Assembly (NCBI RefSeq): GCF_003814555.1
Contig: NZ_RKQN01000002.1
Span: 806,001-870,000, forward strand
DNA from: Vulcaniibacterium tengchongense
Lineage (GTDB): Bacteria; Pseudomonadota; Gammaproteobacteria; Xanthomonadales; Xanthomonadaceae
Length of the DNA stretch: 64,000 nucleotides
Reading direction: 5' to 3'
The position numbers and the translations under genes are program-made. Below, one piece after another: positions 56,459-64,000 of the stretch. The stretch's first letter is position 1, and every line of letters begins with the position of its first letter. Under the pieces are notes generated by a model. It was not told where the DNA came from, searched no databases, and saw only the letters and a program-made list of their open reading frames with translations.

Positions 56459-57307
56459 TTACGGCAGCGGCTCGGACTTCACCGGGCTTTCCACGGTCTC
56501 GAACGGTTGCGGCTGCGGCTCGGTGGCCGGCGTGGCCAGCGGCGCGGTCTGCGCGGCCGCCGGAGCGGGAGCGGCAGCCGGCGCGGCGGCGGCGCGCACG
56601 GCGGGCTCGCCGCGGCGCGCGCGGGCGGTGGCGCTGGCCTCCTCGAGGCGGTCGCGGAAGTCGACCACCGCGTTCGACGGCTGCTGCGCGGCGCGGCCCT
56701 CGAAGATCATCCGCGGGGTGGTGCCGGGGCCGTACACCGCCTGGTTGGCGTCGTCGTCGATGCTCAGCACCGCGCCGTCCAGGGCGATGCCGGCGAACAG
56801 GCCGCGCGCGCGCGACCACGACCAGATCTCGGCCTTGAGCTGGCCGTCGGTGGCGGTGGCGGCGTTGCGCCCGACCGGGCCGGCGGCGACGCCGGCGTCG
56901 GCGCCGAGCGTGACCTTGCCGTTCACGATCGAGTCCAGGCCGCGCTCGCTGCGGAACACCAGCACGATGTCGGCCGACTGCACGCCGGCCTGGAAGCCGA
57001 TGCTGCCGCCGGTGAGCTTCACGAAGCTCGGGTTCGACCAGGTGCCGTCCGGATTCTTCACCGACATCACGCCGTGGCCGCGGCGCCCGCCGAGCACCAG
57101 GCCGAGCTTGATCGTGTCGGGCACGACCACGACCGCGCGCGCCTCGTCGAGCAGCTTGTCCGGGATCGCCGACTCCGGGATCGCCTGGATGTCGGCGAGC
57201 ACGCGCACCGCATTGCGGGCGCGCTCGTCCTCGCCGGGGCCGGCGACGGCGGCGCCGAACGCGCCGAGGCAGAGGATCAGGGCGGCGAAACGCGACAGGC
57301 GGGACAT
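56459..57307 (-). CDS. SYLF (Ysc84-type) domain lipid-binding protein, secreted
   Basis: The 282-residue product has a signal peptide ('LSRFAALILCLGAFGAAVA') and a SYLF/Ysc84 domain: 'AIPDKLLDEARAVVVVPDTI', 'LGLVLGGRRGHGVMSVKNPD', 'SIGFQAGVQSADIVLVFRSE', 'VTLGADAGVAAGPVGRNAAT' and 'SRARGLFAGIALDGAVLSI'. An Ala/Pro-rich tail of about 70 residues follows. SYLF domains bind phosphoinositides or other lipids in eukaryotes; bacterial members are envelope proteins of unclear role. The frame extends upstream, but the signal peptide fixes the start at 57307. It is the gene upstream of tatA in the same direction, after a 90-bp gap with its own promoter. Confidence 0.9.
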   Translation of the reverse strand: MSRLSRFAALILCLGAFGAAVAGPGEDERARNAVRVLADIQAIPESAIPDKLLDEARAVVVVPDTIKLGLVLGGRRGHGVMSVKNPDGTWSNPSFVKLTGGSIGFQAGVQSADIVLVFRSERGLDSIVNGKVTLGADAGVAAGPVGRNAATATDGQLKAEIWSWSRARGLFAGIALDGAVLSIDDDANQAVYGPGTTPRMIFEGRAAQQPSNAVVDFRDRLEEASATARARRGEPAVRAAAAPAAAPAPAAAQTAPLATPATEPQPQPFETVESPVKSEPLP

Positions 57308-57466
57308 GGCGGGGCTCCGGAGCAAGGCCCGAGGAACACGACGGACCGTAAGGGTAGCGGGGTGCGGCCGCAAGCGGACTTTCGGTTCAGGCTAGTGACG
57401 CGGCAATGAATCGGCGCGGAACCGCGCCGACGCCGCGCCGCGTAGGCGCCGGCGCGGCGCAACTGT

Positions 57467-57478
57467 CATGCTATGCGC
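57467..57478 (+). promoter_or_regulatory. Putative leaderless promoter of hemH
   Basis: CATGCT (57467-57472) is followed by six bases and the ATG at 57479, the same spacing seen for rmuC, mlaA and tamA. The hexamer itself is a weak match, three of six, so the call rests mainly on spacing. It would put the in-frame ATG at 57473 upstream of the transcript. Confidence 0.3.
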
Positions 57479-58522
57479 ATGCCCGCCCACGCCAGCCTCG
57501 CCGCCAGCGACCCGCGCGACACCGCGCTGCTGCTGGTCAACCTCGGCACGCCGGAGGCGCCGACCGCGCCGGCGGTGCGCCGCTACCTCGCCGAATTCCT
57601 CTCCGACCGACGCGTCGTGGACCTGCCCGCGTGGCTGTGGCGGCCGCTGTTGCGCGGCGCGGTGCTGCCGCTGCGCGCGCCGAAGGTGGCGCACAAGTAC
57701 GCCAGCATCTGGCTGCCGGGCGCGGACGGCGGTTCGCCGCTGGCCGCCTACACGCGCCGCCTGGCCGCGGCGACCCAGGCCGAGCTGCCGGAGCTGCGGG
57801 TGGCCTGGGCGATGCGCTACGGCGCGCCGTCGCTGGCGCGCGCGCTCGCCGGGCTGCGCGCCGGCGCGCGCCGGCTGCTGGTGCTGCCGCTGTACCCGCA
57901 ATACTCGACCACGACCACCGCCTCGGTCGCGGACGTCGCGGGCCTCGACGTCGACCGCGCCGACCTGGCCGCCGACGCCGCCGGCGCGCCGCATCTGCAG
58001 TCCGGCGACGGGCGCACGCGGCTGGTCCTGCACTACCACCGCGACGCCGGTTGGGTCGATGCGGTCGCCGCGTCGATCCAGGCCGGGCGCGCCGCGCGCG
58101 GCGCCGGCGAGCACCTGCTGTTCTCGTTCCACGGCCTGCCGCAGCGGCTGGCCGACCGCGGCGATCCGTACCCGCGCCAGTGCGAGGCCAGCGCGCGGGC
58201 GATCGCGCAGCGGCTGGGCCTGGCCGAGGGCGAGTGGTCGCTGAGCTACCAGTCGCGCTTCGGCCGCGCGCGCTGGCTGGAGCCGGCCACCGATGCGACC
58301 CTGGACGCGCTCGCCGAACGCGGCCTGCGCCGGGTCGACGTGGTCGCCCCGGGCTTCGCGGTGGACTGCATAGAGACCTTGGAGGAAGTGGCGATGATGC
58401 TGGCCGAGCGCTTCGCCGGGCGCGGCGGGCAGCTGCGCTACCTGCCCTGCCTCAACGATGCGCCGGCGCACGCGCGGGCCCTCGCGGCGATCGCGCGCGG
58501 CGCGCTGCGGGACTGGGGCTGA
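57479..58522 (+). CDS. hemH: Ferrochelatase
   Basis: HemH inserts ferrous iron into protoporphyrin IX, the last step of haem synthesis. The 347-residue product has '[21 protein letters not shown]' in two blocks, '[11 protein letters not shown]', 'AMRYGAPSL', '[18 protein letters not shown]', the metal-site His (about 218) in '[20 protein letters not shown]', and Glu (about 299) in '[13 protein letters not shown]'. All active-site residues are present. ATGs at 57473 and 57479 are both possible; I prefer 57479 because of the -10 spacing. Its stop overlaps the next gene's ATG (TGATG). Confidence 0.94.
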   Translation: MPAHASLAASDPRDTALLLVNLGTPEAPTAPAVRRYLAEFLSDRRVVDLPAWLWRPLLRGAVLPLRAPKVAHKYASIWLPGADGGSPLAAYTRRLAAATQAELPELRVAWAMRYGAPSLARALAGLRAGARRLLVLPLYPQYSTTTTASVADVAGLDVDRADLAADAAGAPHLQSGDGRTRLVLHYHRDAGWVDAVAASIQAGRAARGAGEHLLFSFHGLPQRLADRGDPYPRQCEASARAIAQRLGLAEGEWSLSYQSRFGRARWLEPATDATLDALAERGLRRVDVVAPGFAVDCIETLEEVAMMLAERFAGRGGQLRYLPCLNDAPAHARALAAIARGALRDWG

Positions 58523-59394
58523 TGCCGGCGGCGGGACTGCGCGAATTCGCGCTCGACATCCGCATCGGCCGCATCGCCGGCCTGCGCGGCGGCCGCGCCG
58601 GCGCGCCGCGGGTGCTCGCGCTGCACGGCTGGCTCGACAACGCCGCCAGCTTCGCGCCGCTGGCCGCGCACCTGCACGGCATCGAACTGGTCGCGCCGGA
58701 CCTGCCCGGCCACGGCGCCAGCGCGCACCTGCCGCCGGGGGCGGACTATTCCTTCGCCGGCGCGGTCGACAGCGTGCTCGACATCGCCGACGCGCTCGGC
58801 TGGGAGCGCTTCGCGCTGCTCGGCCATTCGATGGGCGCCGGCATCGCCAGCCTGATCGCCGCCGCCTGCCCGCAGCGGGTCGAGCGGCTGGTCGCGATCG
58901 AGGCCTTGGGCGCGCTGGCGGAGGCGCCGGAGCGCACGGTGCCGCGGCTGCGCGAGGCGATCGCCGCGCGCCGCGCGCTGCCCGGCAAGTCGCTGCGGGT
59001 GTTCCCCGACCTGGCGCTGGCGGTGCGCGCGCGGATGGCCGCCGGGCAGCAGCTCGGCAGCCGCCTGGACGAAGCGGCGGCGCGGCTGCTGGTCGAGCGC
59101 GGGGTGGCGCCGGTGGAGGGCGGCTTCGTCTGGTCGAGCGATCCGCGCCTGACCCTGCCGACGATGCAGCGGATGAGCGAGCCGCAGGTGCGCGCGCTGA
59201 TCGCCGGCATCGAATGCCCCACCCGGGTGATCTACGCCGAGCCGGCGCAGCCGTACCTGCCCGAGCCGCAGCGGCGCGAGCACGCCGCGCTGCTGCCGCG
59301 CGGCGAGCTGATCGTGCTGCCGGGCGGGCACCACCTGCACATGGAACGGCCGCAGGCGGTGGCGGCGGCGATCGGCGACTTCTTCCTGGCCTAG
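58522..59394 (+). CDS. Alpha/beta-fold hydrolase
   Basis: The 290-residue product is a typical alpha/beta hydrolase with the oxyanion segment 'LALHGWLDNAASFAPLA', 'VAPDLPGHGAS', the nucleophile elbow 'GHSMGAG' (S103), a helical cap around residues 140-215, and the catalytic His in 'LPGGHHLHME'. This resembles serine hydrolase-like (SERHL/MEST) enzymes. The substrate is unknown. The ATG overlaps the hemH stop, so the two are translationally coupled. The same hemH-hydrolase pairing recurs in related bacteria as far as I recall, without a known reason. Confidence 0.88.
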   Translation: MPAAGLREFALDIRIGRIAGLRGGRAGAPRVLALHGWLDNAASFAPLAAHLHGIELVAPDLPGHGASAHLPPGADYSFAGAVDSVLDIADALGWERFALLGHSMGAGIASLIAAACPQRVERLVAIEALGALAEAPERTVPRLREAIAARRALPGKSLRVFPDLALAVRARMAAGQQLGSRLDEAAARLLVERGVAPVEGGFVWSSDPRLTLPTMQRMSEPQVRALIAGIECPTRVIYAEPAQPYLPEPQRREHAALLPRGELIVLPGGHHLHMERPQAVAAAIGDFFLA

Positions 59395-59443
59395 CCGGCC
59401 ACGCGCGCCTCGTTTCGGCGGCGACGGGCGGGAGCGGGCGCGG

Positions 59444-60253
59444 CTACCGCCCCGGCTTGCCGCACAGGGCGCGCAGCGTCGCCTTCAGCCGGCGGCCTTC
59501 GCGGTGGAAGTAGTCGCGCTCCTGGCGCCAGTGCGGGAAGCGCGCCTCGACCTCGCGCCAGAACGCGCGCGAGTGGTCGGCGCGGATCAGATGGCACAGC
59601 TCGTGCACCAGCACGTACTCGTACGCGCTCGGCCGCGCCAGCACCAGCGACAGGTCCAGCGCCATCGAGCCGTCCGGCGCCAGCGAGCCCCACTGCGACG
59701 ACATCGGCTTGAACGCGACCCGCCGCGGCGGGCGCGGCAGCGCCGGCAGGTAGCGCGGCAGCCAGCGGCCGAGGTCGGCGCGGGCCTCGGCCTCGTAGAA
59801 CTCGCGCAGCGCGCGCCGCAGCGCGGCCTCGCCGGCGCGCGCGGGCTGCACGAACAGCAGCGCCTGCGGATCGTCCGGGTCGCGCCGCACGCCCGCGTAG
59901 CGGCCCTCGCGCCAGCGCAGCGGCAACTGCGCGCCGCGCAACGGCAGCTGCGCGGTGACGCCGGGCTGCAGCGCCGGCACCTGGTCGAGCGCGTAGCGGT
60001 CGAGTTGCGCGAGCAACCAGTCGCGGTGCTCGGCGAGGAACCGGTCGCCCGCGGCCAGGCTGCTGCGCGGCGGCAGGGTCAGGCGCGCGCCGCGTTCGTC
60101 CACCGACAGCTTGAGCCGGCGCGCACGCGGATCGCGCACGCGCTGCAGGGCGACGACCCGGCCATCGGGCAGGTGCAATTCGAGCGACTCGCGCTCGATC
60201 GCGCGCGGCTTGGGCGCGAGCAGGCGGGCGAGCGATGAGGGCGGGGACGGCAT
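59444..60253 (-). CDS. YgjP-like zinc metallopeptidase-fold protein (DUF45)
   Basis: The 269-residue product belongs to the YgjP/DUF45 family, which shares the WLM/SprT-like metalloprotease fold. It has the zinc motif 'VLVHELCHLIRADHSRAFW' with H217, E218, H221 and a third ligand H227. The preceding 'FKPMSSQWGSLAPDGSMALD' is the family's second conserved block. The N-terminal half carries 'RRLKLSVDERGARLTLP' typical of the group. YgjP of E. coli has been reported to act on UTP, but the general role is not established. A TATGAT -10-like box lies about 58 bp upstream. The start at 60253 begins the conserved region, and upstream in-frame sequence has no homology. Confidence 0.88.
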   Translation of the reverse strand: MPSPPSSLARLLAPKPRAIERESLELHLPDGRVVALQRVRDPRARRLKLSVDERGARLTLPPRSSLAAGDRFLAEHRDWLLAQLDRYALDQVPALQPGVTAQLPLRGAQLPLRWREGRYAGVRRDPDDPQALLFVQPARAGEAALRRALREFYEAEARADLGRWLPRYLPALPRPPRRVAFKPMSSQWGSLAPDGSMALDLSLVLARPSAYEYVLVHELCHLIRADHSRAFWREVEARFPHWRQERDYFHREGRRLKATLRALCGKPGR

Positions 60254-60310
60254 GGGGGACTCGCCGGACGTGCGGGAAGGTGACCACGCACCGCTCCTTG
60301 GCGCGCTTCG

Positions 60311-60316
60311 ATCATA
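60311..60316 (-). promoter_or_regulatory. Putative -10 box of the YgjP-like gene
   Basis: On the minus strand this reads TATGAT, five of six matches to consensus, with transcription expected near 60304 and a leader of about 50 nt. No -35 box is obvious. Confidence 0.45.
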
Positions 60317-60523
60317 CCCGCGCGGCGCGGCATCCAGGTCGCGGCGTCCACGCGCACCGGCGCGCCGCCACTCCGATCCTCGCGCACGCGGTGCCGGCAG
60401 GACGTCGCCGCGGCCCGCCATCTTCGCTTCTTGCGGGTGGAGGCTCACCCCGGGGCGCAGGGAGCCACCGGGAACGGCGGCGCGCGTCTGTCGTCCCGGA
60501 CGGCTCCGCACCGGTTGCTCGCC

Positions 60524-61429
60524 TCAGGCCTCGGCCTTGGACAGCTTCAGCGCGCCTTCCAGCACCGTGAACAGGCGGCGGAACTCGCCGGCCATGAGCA
60601 CGAAGCGCGCGTCGAGCTCCGCGCGCAGGTCGTCGCGCTCGGTCGCCTCGAGCTCGTCGACCGCGCCGTCGAGCAGCTTGAACTTGCGCACGATCAGGTC
60701 CTCGCCGAGCACGAACGAGACGTGGTCGTCGAGGTTCAGCGCCAGGCGGGTGACCTGCTTGCCCGACTCCAGGTGCTTGGCGATCTCGTCGCTCTGCAGT
60801 TCCATGCGCTGCACCTTGACCACCGCGCCCTGGTCGATCGGGTCGCGCAACTCGCATTCGTCGCCCAGCGACAACCCGTCGGGCAGCGGCTCGCCGGCGA
60901 CCCAGCCGGTCAGCACCGCGCGCGGCGCGACCTCGGCGTTCAGCGGCAGCGCCGGGAAGCTGCCGAGCGCGCGGCGGATCTCGCTGACCACGTTCTCGCC
61001 GCTCTTGCGGCTGGAGGTGTCGACCGCGACCACGCCGTGGCCGAGATCGACCAGCGCGTCGGTGCGCGAGGGCTTCACGAACGCGCGCGGCAGCAGGTCG
61101 GTGATCAGCTCGTCCTTGATCCGCTTGCGGGTGCGGCCGCCGGGCTTGCGGCCTTCCTTCTGCTCGATCTCCGCCAGCTTCTTCTGCAGCAGGTCGTTGA
61201 CCACCGAGCCGGGCAGGATCTTGTCCTCGCCGCCGACCGCCAGCCACAGCGCGTCGCCCTGGCGGTGCGACAGCGCCTCGGCGTCGCGCCCGAACGGGCT
61301 GATGAAGCCGCGGCTGGACAGTTCCAGCGGGCCGACCGGCTTGAGCTGGCATTCGTCGAGGCCGGCGTCGAGGTCGTCGAACCTGGTCGAGGTGGGGAAG
61401 CGGAACAGGGTCAGGTTGCGGAAGAACAT
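60524..61429 (-). CDS. rdgC: Recombination-associated protein RdgC
   Basis: RdgC forms a ring-shaped dimer on DNA and limits RecA-driven recombination. The 301-residue product (E. coli 303) starts 'MFFRNLTLFRFPTST', the conserved N-terminus, and includes 'GFISPFGRDAEALSHRQGD', 'ILPGSVVNDLLQKKLAEIEQ', 'LIDELLPRAF'-type sequence ('ELITDLLPRAFVKPSRTDAL') and 'LALNLDDHVSFVLGEDLIVRK'. Length and motifs are fully typical. It lies in the same window as recBCD and rmuC but not in an operon with them. No ribosome-binding site is clear before the ATG. Confidence 0.95.
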   Translation of the reverse strand: MFFRNLTLFRFPTSTRFDDLDAGLDECQLKPVGPLELSSRGFISPFGRDAEALSHRQGDALWLAVGGEDKILPGSVVNDLLQKKLAEIEQKEGRKPGGRTRKRIKDELITDLLPRAFVKPSRTDALVDLGHGVVAVDTSSRKSGENVVSEIRRALGSFPALPLNAEVAPRAVLTGWVAGEPLPDGLSLGDECELRDPIDQGAVVKVQRMELQSDEIAKHLESGKQVTRLALNLDDHVSFVLGEDLIVRKFKLLDGAVDELEATERDDLRAELDARFVLMAGEFRRLFTVLEGALKLSKAEA

Positions 61430-61636
61430 CGAGGATCCAGGTCGAAAATCGGAAAGGGGCGGTGCGGCGATCGACGCCGGCGTTCGCGCGAAGGCGGAGA
61501 TTGGGCCGCGGCGGAGCGGCGCCATCCAGCGGCTTCGCCTTCACCGGAGCCGGCCGGGCAAAGTCTCTAGGCGCTGCCGTCACGCGGCCCGAAGCCCCTG
61601 CCCTCGCGGGAACGACGATGCGGGTTCATGGGTCCA

Positions 61637-62542
61637 TCAGGCCTCGCCCTCGCCGCCGGCGGCTTGCGGCTCGCCGGCGAGCCACGCGTGCGCGTCCGGC
61701 AGCGGCGCCGCGCCCTGGCGGCCGAGCGCGAGGAAGTCGAACAGCTTCGGGTCGCTCAGCTGCGAGGGGCGGATGTCGCCGAGCGCGCGGGCGATGGTTT
61801 CGATCCGGCCCGGCGATTCCTTCTCCCAGGCCTCCATCATCCGCTTGACCTGCTTGCGCTGCAGGTTCTCCTGCGAGCCGCACAGGTTGCAGGGAATGAT
61901 CGGGAAGCCCCTGGCCTGCGCGTAGGCGGCGATGTCGTCCTCGCGCACGTAGGCCAGCGGGCGGATCACCACGTGCCTGCCGTTGTCGCTGAGCAGCTTC
62001 GGCGGCATGCCCGCCAGCTTGGCGTGGAAGAACAGGTTGAGGAAGAAGGTCGCCACCAGGTCGTCGCGGTGGTGGCCCAGCGCGATCTTGGTGAAGCCCT
62101 GCTCTTCCGCGTACGAGTACAGCGCGCCGCGGCGCAGCCGCGAGCACAGCGAGCACATCGTCTTGCCTTCGGGCACCACCCGGGTGACCACCGAGTAGGT
62201 GTCCTGCTCGAGGATCCTGTACGCCACGCCGATCGATTCGAGGTACTGCGGCAGCACGTGCCCGGGGAAGCCCGGCTGCTTCTGGTCGAGGTTGACCGCG
62301 ACCAGTTCGAACCTCACCGGCGCGCTGCGCTGCAGCTGCAGCAGCACGTCGAGCATGGTGTAGCTGTCCTTGCCGCCGGACAGGCACACCATCACCTTGT
62401 CGCCGTCCTCGATCATGCCGAAATCGGCGATCGCGCGGCCGACCTGGTGGCGCAGGCGCTTGGCCAGCTTGTTGGCTTCGTGCGCGCGGCGGCGCGCGGC
62501 GCTGGCCGGCGTCGGGTCGAGGAGGGGCAGGACGGTGCTCAT
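61637..62542 (-). CDS. ttcA: tRNA 2-thiocytidine(32) synthetase TtcA
   Basis: TtcA thiolates cytidine 32 of some tRNAs using ATP and a 4Fe-4S cluster. The 301-residue product has the PP-loop 'SGGKDS' at residues 55-60 and two CxxC pairs, C130/C133 in '[11 protein letters not shown]' and C218/C221 in '[13 protein letters not shown]', which bind the cluster. Other conserved blocks are '[19 protein letters not shown]' and '[20 protein letters not shown]'. The ATG at 62542 follows a TAGAAT -10 box (62553-62558) by 10 nt. Upstream in-frame codons lie in the promoter. Confidence 0.95.
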   Translation of the reverse strand: MSTVLPLLDPTPASAARRRAHEANKLAKRLRHQVGRAIADFGMIEDGDKVMVCLSGGKDSYTMLDVLLQLQRSAPVRFELVAVNLDQKQPGFPGHVLPQYLESIGVAYRILEQDTYSVVTRVVPEGKTMCSLCSRLRRGALYSYAEEQGFTKIALGHHRDDLVATFFLNLFFHAKLAGMPPKLLSDNGRHVVIRPLAYVREDDIAAYAQARGFPIIPCNLCGSQENLQRKQVKRMMEAWEKESPGRIETIARALGDIRPSQLSDPKLFDFLALGRQGAAPLPDAHAWLAGEPQAAGGEGEA

Positions 62543-62552
62543 CGGACCGCCG

Positions 62553-62558
62553 ATTCTA
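62553..62558 (-). promoter_or_regulatory. Putative -10 box of ttcA
   Basis: On the minus strand this reads TAGAAT, five of six matches to consensus, ending 10 nt before the ttcA ATG. The leader would be only a few bases long. Confidence 0.5.
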
Positions 62559-62616
62559 CCGGAGCGGCGCGTCCGCACCCCGGATCGGGCGCCATGCGGG
62601 CGCAACCGGCGCGCGC

Positions 62617-62628
62617 TAAGCTTCGGCC
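62617..62628 (+). promoter_or_regulatory. Putative leaderless promoter of the YdcH-like gene
   Basis: TAAGCT (62617-62622) is followed by six bases and the ATG at 62629. No ribosome-binding site precedes the ATG. The hexamer matches consensus at three positions, so this rests mainly on the recurring spacing. Confidence 0.35.
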
Positions 62629-62838
62629 ATGATCGCCAGCGACGATCCCGCCGCCATCGCCCGCCAACTGGCCGAATTGCGCCGGGAGCACCGCGATCTG
62701 GATGCGGCGATCGAGCGCCTGGCGCACGCCAGCGGCGCCGACGAGCTGACGGTCAAGCGGCTGAAGAAGCGCAAGCTGTGGCTGAAGGACTGCATCGCCC
62801 GGCTGGAGAGCGCGCTGATCCCCGACGAACCGGCCTGA
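62629..62838 (+). CDS. YdcH/DUF465-family small protein
   Basis: The 69-residue product is a helical hairpin-type protein of the DUF465/YdcH family: '[20 protein letters not shown]' followed by '[20 protein letters not shown]' and an acidic end. The 'L-KK-RL-LKD-I' pattern is diagnostic. Function is unknown in the family; the sequence suggests a short coiled coil. It is divergent from ttcA, and the 86-bp gap holds both promoters. Confidence 0.9.
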   Translation: MIASDDPAAIARQLAELRREHRDLDAAIERLAHASGADELTVKRLKKRKLWLKDCIARLESALIPDEPA

Positions 62839-62914
62839 GGCGAGAAACGGAGGGGGAGCGGCGCGGCGCGGGAAGGGCGACGACGCCCCGCGCCCTCCAC
62901 GCTTCCCTTCGCGC

Positions 62915-64000
62915 TCACTCGCTCCGCGCCTCTTCGCCCGTCCCCACCCTTTCCGGGCTGACCTTCTCGATCGAATGGCGCAGCTCGCGGCCGAGGATGA
63001 ACTTGGCGTCGCGGGCCCAGGACTCCAGGCGTTCGTCGAAGGCGAGCTTGCCGTGCTCGTCCGGCCACACCAGCTTCAGCTCGCGCAGCTTCTGGATGAA
63101 GCCGCGGAACAGGGTCTTGTCGAAGAACTCCGGCGCGGCCGGCGCGTACAGCAGCGACAGGCGCTGCGCCGCGAGCTGGCACAGCGTCTCCAGTTCGGCC
63201 GAGGTCAGCCGGCCGGGGCCGTTCTTGGCCAGCACCGAGGTGGCGATGTAGTAGCGCTCGAACGCCTGCTGCAGCGAATGGCCGATCGCGCGCAGGCGGA
63301 ACACCTCGTCGGTCTGGCCGGCGTTGCGCTGGAGGATGCCGCCGTCCTCGTCGCCGACCTTCTCCAGCAGGCCCTCGCGCACGAACAGCTCGACCGTGCG
63401 CTCCAGGCGTTGCGCGAACTCGTCCTCGCTCCAGGGCAGGAACAGCTCGGCCTGCAGGAACGGATACACGCTGCGGCCCAGGCGCAGCAGGGTGCGCTGG
63501 CTCATCCGCCGGTTGTTCTGGAAGCAGCACGCGGTCCACGCCGCGGCGGTGAACAGGTGCAGGACGTTGTTGCGGAAATAGCTCAGCAGCACCGCGGTGT
63601 CGCCGCTCACCGAGAGCACGTCGCCGAGCGGATGCGAGGTGCGGGTGAGCACGCCGATCTCCTCGCCGTGGGCGACGATCTCCTGCGGCGTGTGCGGAGT
63701 CACCGTGACCCGGTCGGAGTAGGGCAACTCGGCCAGCACCGACTTGGACAGGGCGATCTGCGCCAGCAGGTCCGCCTCGCCCATCGCGTGCTTGGGCGTG
63801 GACAGCAGCGCCAGCGCGAGCAGGTTGATCGGGTTGACGTCGGCGGCGCGGTTGACGTTGATCTGGATCCGCTGCGCCAGCGCATCGACGGTGTCGGACA
63901 GCCACTTGGGCTTCTCGTCCTCGCCGACCGGGCGGCCGTCCCAGTCGGGCGCGTGCTCGGCCAGGATGTCGTTCAGGCGGATCGGCTCGCCGAAGTTCAC
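62915..64000 (-). CDS. plsB: Glycerol-3-phosphate 1-O-acyltransferase PlsB, C-terminal part (5' end outside window)
   Basis: PlsB acylates glycerol-3-phosphate at the inner membrane, the first step of phospholipid synthesis. The window holds the last 361 residues of a protein expected to be about 800-900 long. Visible family segments are 'NFGEPIRLNDILAEHAPDW', 'DTVDALAQRIQINVNRAADV', 'NPINLLALALLSTPKHAMGE', 'AVLLSYFRNNVLHLFTAAA', 'YPFLQAELFLPWSEDEFA' and 'LAAQRLSLLYAPAAPEFFDK'. The HX4D acyltransferase motif and other catalytic blocks lie beyond 64000. The ATG at the window edge is an internal Met, not the start. The C-terminal tail is charged and ends in 'GEEARSE'. Confidence 0.94.
   Translation of the reverse strand: MNFGEPIRLNDILAEHAPDWDGRPVGEDEKPKWLSDTVDALAQRIQINVNRAADVNPINLLALALLSTPKHAMGEADLLAQIALSKSVLAELPYSDRVTVTPHTPQEIVAHGEEIGVLTRTSHPLGDVLSVSGDTAVLLSYFRNNVLHLFTAAAWTACCFQNNRRMSQRTLLRLGRSVYPFLQAELFLPWSEDEFAQRLERTVELFVREGLLEKVGDEDGGILQRNAGQTDEVFRLRAIGHSLQQAFERYYIATSVLAKNGPGRLTSAELETLCQLAAQRLSLLYAPAAPEFFDKTLFRGFIQKLRELKLVWPDEHGKLAFDERLESWARDAKFILGRELRHSIEKVSPERVGTGEEARSE

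Noticed and set aside
57473-57478. Upstream ATG as hemH start
   Set aside because: It adds only Met-Arg and would lie upstream of the transcript start implied by the -10 spacing. It is kept as an alternative in the hemH entry.

Overview
The window is very GC-rich and gene-dense, and it reads as a chromosomal segment of a gammaproteobacterium of the Xanthomonadaceae, most like Lysobacter. That placement is inferred from protein family content and gene order (Mla operon with mlaA at its end, recC-recB-recD order, MexEF-type pump with an embedded SDR, DUF6708/PAAR type VI cargo) and from base composition. No rRNA gene is present to confirm it. I found no tRNA, rRNA, CRISPR array or intact insertion sequence.

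Layout. 1-2527: end of a LysR regulator, a GFA-family zinc protein and rmuC. 2864-7424 (minus): a complete Mla phospholipid-transport set, mlaF-E-D-C-B-A. 7720-16546 (plus): recC-recB-recD joined by 4-nt start/stop overlaps. 16632-25948: a LysR regulator divergent from a six-gene operon (small membrane protein, atypical SDR, MexE-like adaptor, MexF-like RND pump, classical SDR, OprN-like channel). 26163-36436: glycine-zipper protein, folE, gltBD, a TetA-like MFS pump and a type IB topoisomerase. 36600-40182: barstar/barnase-like pair, an acetyltransferase, an I78 inhibitor lipoprotein and a BCCT transporter. 40183-42515: a less GC-rich, degraded type VI secretion cargo locus with a broken PAAR gene. 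42516-49495 (minus): tamA-tamB, then a SIMPL-domain protein and an acetyltransferase. 49569-54605: glyS/glyQ divergent from a glutamine amidotransferase and a membrane protein. 54861-57307 (minus): tatABC and a SYLF protein. 57479-64000: hemH with a hydrolase, a YgjP-like metalloprotein, rdgC, ttcA, a YdcH-like small protein and the C-terminal part of plsB.

How the genes work together. Much of the window serves the envelope: Mla returns phospholipids from the outer to the inner membrane, TamA-TamB handles outer-membrane protein or lipid traffic, Tat exports folded proteins and PlsB starts phospholipid synthesis. RecBCD, RmuC, RdgC and topoisomerase IB serve DNA maintenance. GltBD, FolE, HemH, GlyQS and TtcA are core metabolism or translation. 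Accessory functions are the LysR-controlled efflux operon, the RNase/inhibitor pair and the type VI remnant.

Two patterns run through the window. First, adjacent genes are often joined by ATGA, GTGA or TGATG overlaps, including a 45-codon mini-ORF that exactly fills the mlaF-mlaE gap. Second, several genes (rmuC, mlaA, tamA, hemH, the YdcH-like gene) have a -10-like hexamer ending exactly 6 nt before the ATG, as expected for leaderless mRNAs. All calls come from reading the sequence; no database search was run.
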